This document shows positions 9,299 to 17,224 of a stretch of 64,000 nt of DNA, piece by piece; the first letter of the stretch is position 1; every line of letters starts with the position of its first letter. The notes beneath the pieces are model-generated. The model was not told the origin of the DNA and did no database searches. It worked only from the letters and a program-made list of their open reading frames with translations. The DNA is from Candidatus Rubrivivax defluviihabitans (GTDB lineage Bacteria > Pseudomonadota > Gammaproteobacteria > Burkholderiales > Burkholderiaceae_C). The DNA is taken from NCBI GenBank assembly GCA_016709385.1, contig JADJMW010000010.1, forward strand, positions 1-64,000, written 5' to 3'. The translations under genes were made by a program, and so were the position numbers.

Positions 9299-10792
9299 TC
9301 AGGCGCCGAAGCGCTCGGCCAGCACGCCGTGGCGCAGGCCGCGGTCGCTCACGGTGAAGCTCTGCTTGCCAAGCAGGTCCATCACCGTGCGGACGATGCA
9401 CGCACCGGCGAGGATCACCTCCGCCCGCTTCGGCTGCAGGCCGACGATGGCCCGGCGCGCTTCGGCATCGCGCGCACGATAGAGCTCGATCTGGCGATCG
9501 ATCTCGGCGCGGTCGAGGACACTGCCCTGGACCACTGCGGGGTCGTAGGTGGCCAGGCCATGCATGACAGCGGTGAGGTTGGTCACTGCACCGCCCATCG
9601 CGACCAACGCGTCGGGAGCCGGGCGCCCTGCAATGCGCGAGAGGTCGATCGACATCGCCGCCAGGGCCTGGCGCAGCACCTCGGGCGACACCGCGTGGTC
9701 GAGCCGGAAGCGCTCGGTGTAGCGCACGGCACCGACATCGACGCTGAATCGCTCGTCCACGCCGCCATCGTGTCCGAAAGTGAACTGCGAACTGCCGCCG
9801 CCCGTGTCGAAGACGACGAGCGTGCCCTTGTCGAGTCCCAGGCCGGCCTGGGCGGCCACATAGGCCAGCCGCCCTTCCTCCTCGCCAGCAATCACTTCGA
9901 TCTGCACGCCGGTGCGTGCCCGCAGGGCCGCCACGGCGGCGTCGCCGTTCGACGCGATTCGAAGCCCGGCCGTGCCGACGGCGGCGATCGCCCGCACACC
10001 CAGGCGCTTCGCCTCGTCGACCATGCCGGCGATGGCGACGGCCGTGCGCTCCAGCGCGGCTTCGCTGATCACGCCCCTGGGGGCGAGCCCCTCGCCCAGG
10101 CGGGTCATCTCGGCACGGTCGACGACGCTTCGCCATCGGCCGCCGGGGTCGCGCTCGGCGACGTGGAACTTGATCGAATTGGTGCCGGCGTCGATCACGG
10201 CGTAGCGCTCCGGCTCGCCATCGATCAGGGCCGCCATGGCGCGTGGATAGCTGGTGTTGCTGTAGCCGCCCAGGCCGAGTTCGCGCACCGCCTGCATCAC
10301 GCCGGCAGCGTCCTCGGACTCGACCGCAAGCGTGCGCGTGGGCTTGCCGTTCACCACCACGTCGGAGAGTTCGGCCATGCAGCCACCCACCGTGTAGCGC
10401 ACGCGCCGCTTGTGCACCGTCACGACGCGGACGGCCGCGCCAGGCGCGGCAAACTGCGCGATGAACTCGTCCTGCGTGTAACTCGCGCGCATCGGCTTCG
10501 GGACCGGCAGCGCCAGCGCCTCGAGCACTCTCACCGCCTCGACCGCGGGAATCGGAAAACCGGCCTTCATGACGGGCGTCCACTGCTCGAGGCCATCGGC
10601 GTTGACTTCCCGCAGCACCTTGATGTCCATCAGCGCGTCGCGAATCTTCACGTTGCCGCCGGCAGGAGCAAGCAGGTAGATCTCGTCGCTTTCCTGGACG
10701 CCACTCGGCGTGAGCTGCGCCAGATGCGCCTCGGCCGCGCCGAAGCGCCGGCCAAAGGAACGCCATTCCCAGCGGGGTCTGATGTCAGCCAT
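9299..10792 (-). CDS. Fusion of a CYTH-like domain with an exopolyphosphatase/GppA phosphatase
   Basis: Of 497 residues, the first 195 or so are CYTH-like: WEWRSFG, then EIYLLAPAGGNVKIRDALMD and IKVLREVNADGLEQW. Residues about 196-497 are a Ppx/GppA phosphatase of the ASKHA fold, with AVIDAGTNSIKFHV (phosphate-1), TAGLRIASN, VIAGEEEGRLAYVA and the phosphate-2 motif VVFDTGGGSSQF. Ppx/GppA enzymes remove terminal phosphate from polyphosphate or convert pppGpp to ppGpp. The ATG at 10792 is chosen over an upstream in-frame start at 10825 because AAGGATC lies 6 bases before it. With the neighbouring CYTH gene, PPK2 (47238) and the glucokinase (42245), this supports a polyphosphate theme. No HD domain is present, unlike the long Ppx/GppA type. 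Confidence 0.82.
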   Translation of the reverse strand: MADIRPRWEWRSFGRRFGAAEAHLAQLTPSGVQESDEIYLLAPAGGNVKIRDALMDIKVLREVNADGLEQWTPVMKAGFPIPAVEAVRVLEALALPVPKPMRASYTQDEFIAQFAAPGAAVRVVTVHKRRVRYTVGGCMAELSDVVVNGKPTRTLAVESEDAAGVMQAVRELGLGGYSNTSYPRAMAALIDGEPERYAVIDAGTNSIKFHVAERDPGGRWRSVVDRAEMTRLGEGLAPRGVISEAALERTAVAIAGMVDEAKRLGVRAIAAVGTAGLRIASNGDAAVAALRARTGVQIEVIAGEEEGRLAYVAAQAGLGLDKGTLVVFDTGGGSSQFTFGHDGGVDERFSVDVGAVRYTERFRLDHAVSPEVLRQALAAMSIDLSRIAGRPAPDALVAMGGAVTNLTAVMHGLATYDPAVVQGSVLDRAEIDRQIELYRARDAEARRAIVGLQPKRAEVILAGACIVRTVMDLLGKQSFTVSDRGLRHGVLAERFGA

Positions 10793-10874
10793 GGTTGATC
10801 CTTGCTCGAGAGGGGCTGGCTTCAATCATCGCACCGAAATCGCCCGCGCTTCGTTTTGCCGCACCCGCGGCCCT

Positions 10875-11073
10875 TCAACTCCGGGCGCCAAAGGCGCGCG
10901 CCGCAACGAAGGCGGCGATCGTCTGCAGCGGCGCCCCGAGCGCGACCATCACGATCGCCCGCACGTCGCTGCTGCGGGAGCAGAGCGAACGCCTGGCGCA
11001 GCGCGTGAACCTGCACCTGGCGCTGGGCGGCGATTTCAGCGACACGACAGCCGGGCCCGTGGCCGCGCGTTGA
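10875..11073. pseudogene. Deletion scar: 3' ends of a symporter gene (minus) and a nodT gene (plus) fused back to back
   Basis: Minus strand, 10968 to 10875: codes RAIVMVALGAPLQTIAAF and the tail VAARAFGARS-stop, the C-terminus of a bile-acid/sodium symporter like the intact one at 15223. Plus strand, 10958 to 11073: codes ARTSLLREQSERLAQR and on to the stop. It is colinear without indels with 8189-8304, the end of the intact nodT gene, at roughly 95 per cent identity by eye. The two remnants point away from each other and meet within 10956-10968. At that place both intact genes carry nearly the same 13 bases, CGCCCGC(A/T)CGTCG. The simplest reading is a deletion between divergent genes at a microhomology, leaving only both 3' ends. 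Confidence 0.7.
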
Positions 11074-11173
11074 AGTCGGCCTCGCGATTGGGGACCGCGG
11101 CGTCGCATGTCCGAACCCATCGGCCGACGATCCGCCGTCACCGAAACTCTTGCCACGGCCGCGTCGGTGGGCG

Positions 11174-12310
11174 TTACGCGTCCGTCGAAGCGGCAGGCCG
11201 TCCCTTCGCGCTGCGCCATCGTTCCACCAGCGCGTCGAAGCTCAGGACCGCAACCACGGAATACACGGTGATCAGCAGGTAGTCCAGGATGCGCTGGTAG
11301 AACTTCATGTTGGCGTCGTCGCCCGTGAAGCCCTGCGTCAGTGCGTCGGGGAAGACGATGAAGACCAGCGTCGACAGGCCGTAGCTCCAGCGGTAGTAGT
11401 TCGGCGTCAGCGGCGCGGGGCCGCCGGCGAAGATGCGCGTGGCGAAAAAAGCCGTGAACAGCGCCATCATCAGCACGAACCAGAACCACGACGGCCACAG
11501 TTTCATCAGCCACCACATGAGCAGGCCACCGCCGGCCCCGATCAGGGTGGCCATCATCAGGTCGCCGGCCAGCTTGCGTGACGTCGCCCGGCTCGCGTGC
11601 TGGGCGATCATCGCCGGCTGGTAATAGCCGATGAGGTAGCGGATGTTGTTGGCGCTGCCCAGCATGTACACCATCAACGGCAGCAGCACGACCACCGGCC
11701 GCAAGGCGACGATGCCGCGGTCGGCCGCGGTGCCGGGCAGCCGTGGCGAATTGGGCAGGCGCGGGAAGACGCCGGCAGGCAGCACGGCAAAGGCGATCCA
11801 GATCACCGGGAACAGCGCCAGCGCGCTCTGCGACAGGCCCTTCGCGAACTCGACGCCCATGTCCATGTTCTCCTGTGCGAATGCGGGTACCAGCGTCGCG
11901 CCGACGATCACGAAGACGATGTCCAGGCCCGAGATCCGGCCCTGCGCCTGCAAGTAGAAGGCGGCGAACAGGATCAGCCCGACCAACACGAAGCCGAAGA
12001 GCTGATAGCTGTGCAAGGGCAACATCAGCACCAGACCCAGGCCGCAGCAGAAGACGAGCTTGGCCACGGTCCACACCGCGAAACGCAGCGATGGCGCCGG
12101 CGTGGGCAGCGCCAGCAGCGCGATCGCCAGCGCCACCAGCATGAACGAGAAGGGCCAGTTGACCCAGCTGCTGTAGGCGGTGGCCAGGGTCACACCGAGC
12201 GTGAAGCGCAGGATGCGCCGCGCGCGGGGGTTGTCGAGCGCGCGTACCGCGGGGGCCACCGTTCTTGCCGCAGTCGCAGGCGCTGCCTCGGGGACGGTGT
12301 CAGTAGGCAT
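11174..12310 (-). CDS. DUF2955 (FUSC-like) inner-membrane protein
   Basis: A 378-residue polytopic protein with about ten hydrophobic segments in two blocks, separated by a soluble loop around residues 200-220. This is the FUSC/aromatic-acid-exporter-like layout of the DUF2955 family. Representative segments are FMLVALAIALLALPTPAPSL and IVALRPVVVLLPLMVYMLG. The start overlaps the HlyD stop by 11 bases, so the two are translationally coupled. Together with HlyD (12300), NodT (13547) and the symporter (15223) it completes a tripartite export operon. The likely role is the inner-membrane component exporting an organic (perhaps aromatic) anion; substrate unknown. Confidence 0.8.
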   Translation of the reverse strand: MPTDTVPEAAPATAARTVAPAVRALDNPRARRILRFTLGVTLATAYSSWVNWPFSFMLVALAIALLALPTPAPSLRFAVWTVAKLVFCCGLGLVLMLPLHSYQLFGFVLVGLILFAAFYLQAQGRISGLDIVFVIVGATLVPAFAQENMDMGVEFAKGLSQSALALFPVIWIAFAVLPAGVFPRLPNSPRLPGTAADRGIVALRPVVVLLPLMVYMLGSANNIRYLIGYYQPAMIAQHASRATSRKLAGDLMMATLIGAGGGLLMWWLMKLWPSWFWFVLMMALFTAFFATRIFAGGPAPLTPNYYRWSYGLSTLVFIVFPDALTQGFTGDDANMKFYQRILDYLLITVYSVVAVLSFDALVERWRSAKGRPAASTDA

Positions 12311-13518
12311 ACGACAGCAGGCGGCTCAACCCCATCAGGGCCTGACCCAGCGTGTTGAGGATCGGTCGTTCGCCGGTATAGACCAGCACGTTGACCTGGC
12401 TGCCCACGCGCGCGCCAAGCCGTGCGGCCTGCGCGGGGTCTTCGAAGTCGATCAGCACCGGAAAACGCTGCGCATTGCGCAACCAGTCGCGCTGGTTCTG
12501 CACCGTGGGCAGCGCCCCCGGCTTCGAGGTGGACTCGGCGCCAGCAACGCCATGGGTCACGCTGCGCACGCGCCCGCGCAGGGGCTCGTCGGGCCAGACG
12601 TCCAGCACCAGGTCCACCGCATCGCCCGGCTTGACGTGGCCGAGGTTGTTCTCGGTCAGCGCGGCCTCGACCCAGATCTTGTGCACGGCGACGAAGGTCA
12701 TCAGCGGCTGGCCGGTGGCGGCGAAGTTGCCCGCGTCCACGCGCAAGTCGGTCACCAGGCCGTCGTTCGGCGCGACCAGGCGCGTGTACTGCAGGTCGAG
12801 TTGGGCCTTGTCCAGTGCCGCGCGCGCCGCGAGCAATTGCGGGTTCTTCGCGTCGCGCGGCCCGAGGGCTTCGATGGCCTGCTGGAGATTGGCCCCGGCG
12901 GTGCGCACCTGCGCCTCCCGCTCGACGCGGGCGAGCGTCGCCGTCTCCAGGTTGCGCTGCGAGATCGCACCCGGGACATCCGCGTCGATGCGCTTCAGGC
13001 GCGCCTCGTTCTGCGTGTCCTTGAGCAGCGCCGCCTTGGCCGCATCCAGAGCGGCCCTGGCCGCGTCCACCGTCGAGGAGGAGACGCGCAGGCTCTGCTG
13101 CGTGAGCGCGAGTTGTGCCTCCGCAGCGGCCACCGCCAGTTCATAGCGGGTCGGGATCGATCCGGGCGAGCAAGTCGCCCTTCTTCACCATCTGGTTGGT
13201 GCGCACGTCGACCGAGACGATCTCCCCCGCCACTTGCGGCGCGATCGGCACCACGAAGGCGTTGACGCGCGCCTGCGTGGTGAAGGGCGTGTAGCGGTCG
13301 GCGGCCATGTACCAGGCGAGCAGAACCATGCAGAACGCAGCGAAAATCAGCACCCACTTGCGCACCGGGTCCATGCGCGGCGGGGCGAGTGGGGTTTGCG
13401 GCCTGGCCGGCTCGGCGCCCGCCGGGGGCGGGTTGGCGCTTTCCGGCGCGGTCGTCTTGCCTTGCGCAGGCGCTGCGGGCTCCACGTCCACTGGCGTTGA
13501 TTTCTGTGGGTCGGTCAT
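12300..13518 (-). CDS. HlyD-family membrane fusion protein, frameshifted
   Basis: The protein begins MTDPQKSTPVDVEP, a Pro/Ala-rich cytoplasmic tail of about 50 residues, followed by one membrane anchor (VLIFAAFCMVLLAWYMAADR). The first lipoyl half (VVPIAPQVAGEIVSVDVRTN) ends at RIDPDP. The frame breaks near 13149 and the protein resumes as YELAVAAAEAQLALTQQSL, with the coiled coil and second lipoyl half (YTRLVAPNDGLVTDLRV). About 405 residues when joined. One base missing from a CCG-C context explains the break, so I treat it as sequence error. It is the periplasmic adaptor for the DUF2955 protein, whose start it overlaps, and the NodT channel encoded 28 bases upstream. Confidence 0.85.
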
Positions 13519-13546
13519 GGCATGCCTATGCTGAGAATGCGGCTGT

Positions 13547-15208
13547 TCACCAGTCCGGTGACGCCCGGCCGCCGCCCTGTCCCTTCTGTGGCGGCTCGGT
13601 CGCCTGCGGTTGCAGCAGATCACCCCAGTGGGTGCGCTGTCGCATCGTCTCGGCCGTCGCCTCGTCGACGAAGCCGCGGCCCGCGCGGATCTCCCAGCCG
13701 CCGCCCAGGGCCCGATAGATCCCGATCGCGCTGCCGACGGTGGTGCTGCGCGCCGTCACGTAGGACTGCTGCGCTCGCAGCAGCGCGCCCTGAGCGTCCA
13801 GCACACGCTGGAAGTCGGAGAAACCCTCGCGGTAGCCGACGCTGGCAATCCTGAGCGAGCGCCGGGCCGCCGCTTCGGTTTCGGCCAGGATGCGCTCCTG
13901 CTCGCGGCTGCGCAGGAAGGCCACCAGGCCGTCCTCCACTTCCTGCACCGCATTGAGCACCGTGCTCTGGTAGTTCTCCAGCAGCTGCTGCAGCCGCGCG
14001 TCCTGCACCCGCACGTTGTTGCGGATGCGGCCGTAGTTGAGGATGTTCCAGCTGAAGTAGGGCCCGCCGATGAAGGTGAGCGAGTTGGCGCTGAACAGCT
14101 GACCGGCGCCGCTGTTGCCGGAGCGCGTGGTGTTCGTGCCGTCGGCCGCCACCACGCCGAGAAAGCCGCTCAGCCCGAAGCTCGGATACAGGTCGGCCTC
14201 GGCCACGCCGACCGCCGCGCTTTGCGTTGCCGCGGCGAGTTCCGCCTGGCGGACGTCAGGGCGCCGCCGCAGCAGATCGGTCGGCGCGCCGGCGGCAATC
14301 GTTTGCGGTGCGGCCGGAATCACACCCGGCGTCGGGCCCAGGAGTTCCGCCAGGTTGCCCGCAGGCCGGCCCAGCAGGGTGCCGAGGGCATTGAGCGCCT
14401 GCTGCAGCCCGGTCTCGAACGGTGGAATGGTCGCCTGGGTCCCCAGAAACTGGGTGCGCGCCTGAAGCACGTCGAGCTCGCCGACATCGCCACCGCGAAA
14501 GCGCGCCTCGGTGATCTGAACCGCGCGCTGCTGGATGCCCAGGTTGTCGCGCGCGACCTGCAACTGCGCCTCGGCATTGCGGAGGGCCACGTAGGTGTCG
14601 GCCACCTGCGCGACGAGCAGCACGAAGGCGTTGTCGTAGGCGGCGATGGAAGCCAGCAGGTTGGCGTCGGCGGACTCGATGCCACGCCGGAACTTGCCCC
14701 AGAAGTCGAGCTCCCAGCCGACGTTGACACCGGCGCTGTATTCCCAGTAGCGCAGGTCGGCGCCGCCGGCCGTATTCGCGGCGTTCTCGCTGCCCTGGGT
14801 GTAGGTTGCCCCGCCGACCGCCTGCTGCACCTGCGGATAGGGCGTGCCCGCCGCGATGCCCAGCTGCGCGCGGGCCTCCAGCACGCGCAGGCCGGCGACC
14901 TTCAGGTCGGGGTTGTTCTGGTAGGCGAGGGCGATCAGCCCGCCGAGCACCGGGTCGGCGAAGGCCTCCCACCACCGGGCCTGAGCTGCGGGCTCGCGCG
15001 TGACGGCCGCGCTGTCGGCCTGTTGCCATTGACCGGGCAGCGGCGCCTGGGGCGGTTCGAAGTCGGGGCCTACCGTCGTGCAGCCGGCGAGTGCCAGCAC
15101 GAGGACGGCACCCGACATCACTGCGGAGCGACGGCGGCGCGCAGAGCCAGAAGCGCCGAACCTCGCACCCGACGCGGAACCGCGTTCGAGCGCGTGCGAA
15201 TCGTTCAT
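13547..15208 (-). CDS. NodT-family outer-membrane efflux lipoprotein
   Basis: A 553-residue OEP/TolC-type channel. The start MNDSHALER at 15208 gives a long Arg-rich n-region before the hydrophobic core and lipobox LALAGC; an internal Met just before the core is an alternative start. Diagnostic stretches are VGPDFEPPQAPLPGQW, ELDFWGKFRRGIESA, DLLRRRPDVRQAE, YPSFGLSGFLG and YFSWNILNYGRIR. The C-terminus has a Gln/Gly-rich extension after the OEP domain (GDLLQPQATEPPQKGQGGGR). It lies 14 bases downstream of the symporter and 28 bases upstream of HlyD in one operon. It is clearly divergent from the other NodT at 6880. Confidence 0.9.
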   Translation of the reverse strand: MNDSHALERGSASGARFGASGSARRRRSAVMSGAVLVLALAGCTTVGPDFEPPQAPLPGQWQQADSAAVTREPAAQARWWEAFADPVLGGLIALAYQNNPDLKVAGLRVLEARAQLGIAAGTPYPQVQQAVGGATYTQGSENAANTAGGADLRYWEYSAGVNVGWELDFWGKFRRGIESADANLLASIAAYDNAFVLLVAQVADTYVALRNAEAQLQVARDNLGIQQRAVQITEARFRGGDVGELDVLQARTQFLGTQATIPPFETGLQQALNALGTLLGRPAGNLAELLGPTPGVIPAAPQTIAAGAPTDLLRRRPDVRQAELAAATQSAAVGVAEADLYPSFGLSGFLGVVAADGTNTTRSGNSGAGQLFSANSLTFIGGPYFSWNILNYGRIRNNVRVQDARLQQLLENYQSTVLNAVQEVEDGLVAFLRSREQERILAETEAAARRSLRIASVGYREGFSDFQRVLDAQGALLRAQQSYVTARSTTVGSAIGIYRALGGGWEIRAGRGFVDEATAETMRQRTHWGDLLQPQATEPPQKGQGGGRASPDW

Positions 15209-15222
15209 GTTCGAGCCGCCCC

Positions 15223-16083
15223 TCAGGCGCCGACCGCTTCTGCCCGGCTGCCGAAGACACGTGCGGCCACGACCGCGGCGATCGTCTGCAGCGGCACCCC
15301 GAGCGCGACCATCACGATCGCCCGCTCGTCGATGCCCGCCACGGCGAATAGCGGCGCGAAGGCCGCCCCGAGATTGCGTGTGCAGACGCCCAGCGCCAGC
15401 ACGCTCCTGCGGTTCTGCGGCAGCCCGAACGCGAGCATGTACGAGCCGGCGGTCACGGCGCAGTAGAAGATAACCTGCGCGAGCGTGGCGTAGCTCCCGG
15501 CCGACCCGATGAAGGCCTCGCCGTAAACGACCAGGCACAGCACGAGCATGATGATGGTGACCAGACCGGTGATCTTCTTGACGACCGGTTGTGCCCGGGC
15601 GGCGAAACCCGGCGCGCGCCGCAGCGTCACCATGCCGATCACCAGCGGCACCAGCACCACGGCGAGCAGCGGCTTGGCGACCACCCAGGCGCTGACGCTG
15701 AGGCCCTGCACCAGCAGCGGCACGGCCAAGGGCATGTAGGCCACCATGCCCACGGACGCCAGCAGCATGAAGCTCGCGGTGTAGCCCAGGTCGCCGCGCG
15801 CTCGGTCCACCATCGCAGGCAGGAACGGCGCACAGGGCGCCAAGCCAATGAGGATCAGGCCCATGGCATAGGGTGGCTCCAGCGGGATCACCTGGGTGAT
15901 CCCCCAGGCGACGGCTGGGCCGAGCACGAAACACCACAGCAGGCTGAAGCTCACGAAGCGCATGTTGCGCAGCCCCACCAGAGCCGTGCCCAGTTTCAGC
16001 CGCAACCCCATGTCGAGCAGGTTGCCCGCCATGAAGATCACCAGCGAGATCTTCAGCAGCGCATTCAGCGTCTCGGCGTTCAT
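15223..16083 (-). CDS. Bile-acid:sodium-symporter-family transporter (BASS type)
   Basis: A 286-residue membrane protein with nine to ten hydrophobic helices. Family features are the early GNLLDMGLRLK segment, the helix-breaking stretch GLILIGLAPCAPFLPAMVDR and a second one, GVCTRNLGAAFAPLF, near the C-terminus. These crossover regions bind sodium and substrate in this superfamily. It is the first gene of the export operon that runs to 11174, and it starts only 13 bases past the stop of the Ca2+/H+ antiporter. The combination with a tripartite exporter suggests movement of an organic anion. A remnant of a second, related gene survives at 10875-10968. Confidence 0.82.
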   Translation of the reverse strand: MNAETLNALLKISLVIFMAGNLLDMGLRLKLGTALVGLRNMRFVSFSLLWCFVLGPAVAWGITQVIPLEPPYAMGLILIGLAPCAPFLPAMVDRARGDLGYTASFMLLASVGMVAYMPLAVPLLVQGLSVSAWVVAKPLLAVVLVPLVIGMVTLRRAPGFAARAQPVVKKITGLVTIIMLVLCLVVYGEAFIGSAGSYATLAQVIFYCAVTAGSYMLAFGLPQNRRSVLALGVCTRNLGAAFAPLFAVAGIDERAIVMVALGVPLQTIAAVVAARVFGSRAEAVGA

Positions 16084-16096
16084 CTCGATCCTGGTT

Positions 16097-17191
16097 TCAG
16101 TGCGCCTGGGGTGGCATCAGGTACAGCGTCATTGCGAACACCCCATAGACCATCAGCAATAGCACGCCGACGAACCAGGCCGAACGCCCGCCGACGGTGA
16201 CGAACATCGCGGTGATGGTGGCGATCAGCATCATCACCACCGCGCCCGACCAGAACTGCAGGTCCATCGGCTCGGGACCGATGACGTAGCTCAGCAGCAC
16301 CAGCACGGGTGCCACGAACAGCGCGATCTGCGACGCACTGCCCAGCGCGATGCCCACGCTCAGGTCGAGCCGGTTCTTGCGTGCGGCAGAAAACGCCGAG
16401 GCCATCTCGGCCGCGCCACCGACCAGCGCGACGACGATGAAGCCGACGAAGACCGGCGTCATGCCGAAGTCCTCGGCCGCCACCTGCACCGACTCGACGA
16501 AGATCTCGCTCACCAGCGCCACCAACACGGTGACGCCGGCCAGCGTGCCCAGCGCCAGGCTCATCGGCCAGGGCGCTTCCCCTTCTTCGTCGTGGCCGGC
16601 GCTGGCGAACAGCTCGCGGTGCGTCTTCAGCGAAAACAGCATGCCCAGCGCGTAGGCCACGATCAGCAGCAGCGCCAGGCCCACGCTCAGCGTGTGCGTG
16701 AAGCGGGCCCCTTCGGCCGAATCGGCCACGCTCATCGCCGACGGGATCAGCAGCGCGATCGTGGCCAGGAACAACAGCCCGCCCTGCATGCGTGCGCTGA
16801 CGCGGTTGTACTCCTGCACATGGTGCTTCAACCCGCCGAGCAGGAACGACGCCCCCAGCATGAACAGCGTGTTGGTGACGATGGCGCCGGCCAGCGACGC
16901 CTTCACCAGCGCGTACTGCCCGGCCTTCAGCGCAGCGAGCGCGATGACCAGCTCGGTCAGGTTGCCCAGCGTGGCGTTGAGCAGCCCGCCCGCGGCATCG
17001 CCGGTCTTGGCCGCGACCGATTCGGTGGCGTGGCTCAGCAGCGTCGCCAGCGGCACGATCGCCAGCACCGACAGCACGAACAGCAAGGTGTGCGACTCGG
17101 GTTTGAGCTTCACGGCGACGAAGACCACCGGCACGAAGACCAGCAACCAGAGCAAGGGGTTGTGGCGGATCTCGTGCAGCAGTGGCTTCAT
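16097..17191 (-). CDS. Calcium/proton antiporter (CaCA superfamily, Cax/ChaA-like)
   Basis: A 364-residue inner-membrane exchanger with eleven predicted helices. The two inverted alpha repeats that bind cation are visible: LNATLGNLTELVIALAAL in the first half and VALVGGAAEMASAFSAAR in the second, each with the key acidic residue (E of NLTE; E of GGAAE). These exchangers export Ca2+, or Na+/K+ in ChaA, using the proton gradient. The acidic loop HDEEGEAPWP lies between the halves. The gene lies 33 bases downstream of the flavoprotein gene and 13 bases upstream of the symporter on the same strand; cotranscription is likely but a functional link is not evident. Confidence 0.87.
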   Translation of the reverse strand: MKPLLHEIRHNPLLWLLVFVPVVFVAVKLKPESHTLLFVLSVLAIVPLATLLSHATESVAAKTGDAAGGLLNATLGNLTELVIALAALKAGQYALVKASLAGAIVTNTLFMLGASFLLGGLKHHVQEYNRVSARMQGGLLFLATIALLIPSAMSVADSAEGARFTHTLSVGLALLLIVAYALGMLFSLKTHRELFASAGHDEEGEAPWPMSLALGTLAGVTVLVALVSEIFVESVQVAAEDFGMTPVFVGFIVVALVGGAAEMASAFSAARKNRLDLSVGIALGSASQIALFVAPVLVLLSYVIGPEPMDLQFWSGAVVMMLIATITAMFVTVGGRSAWFVGVLLLMVYGVFAMTLYLMPPQAH

Positions 17192-17224
17192 GGTTTCCGT
17201 TCGAGAGACAGGGGCGGTTTTCGG

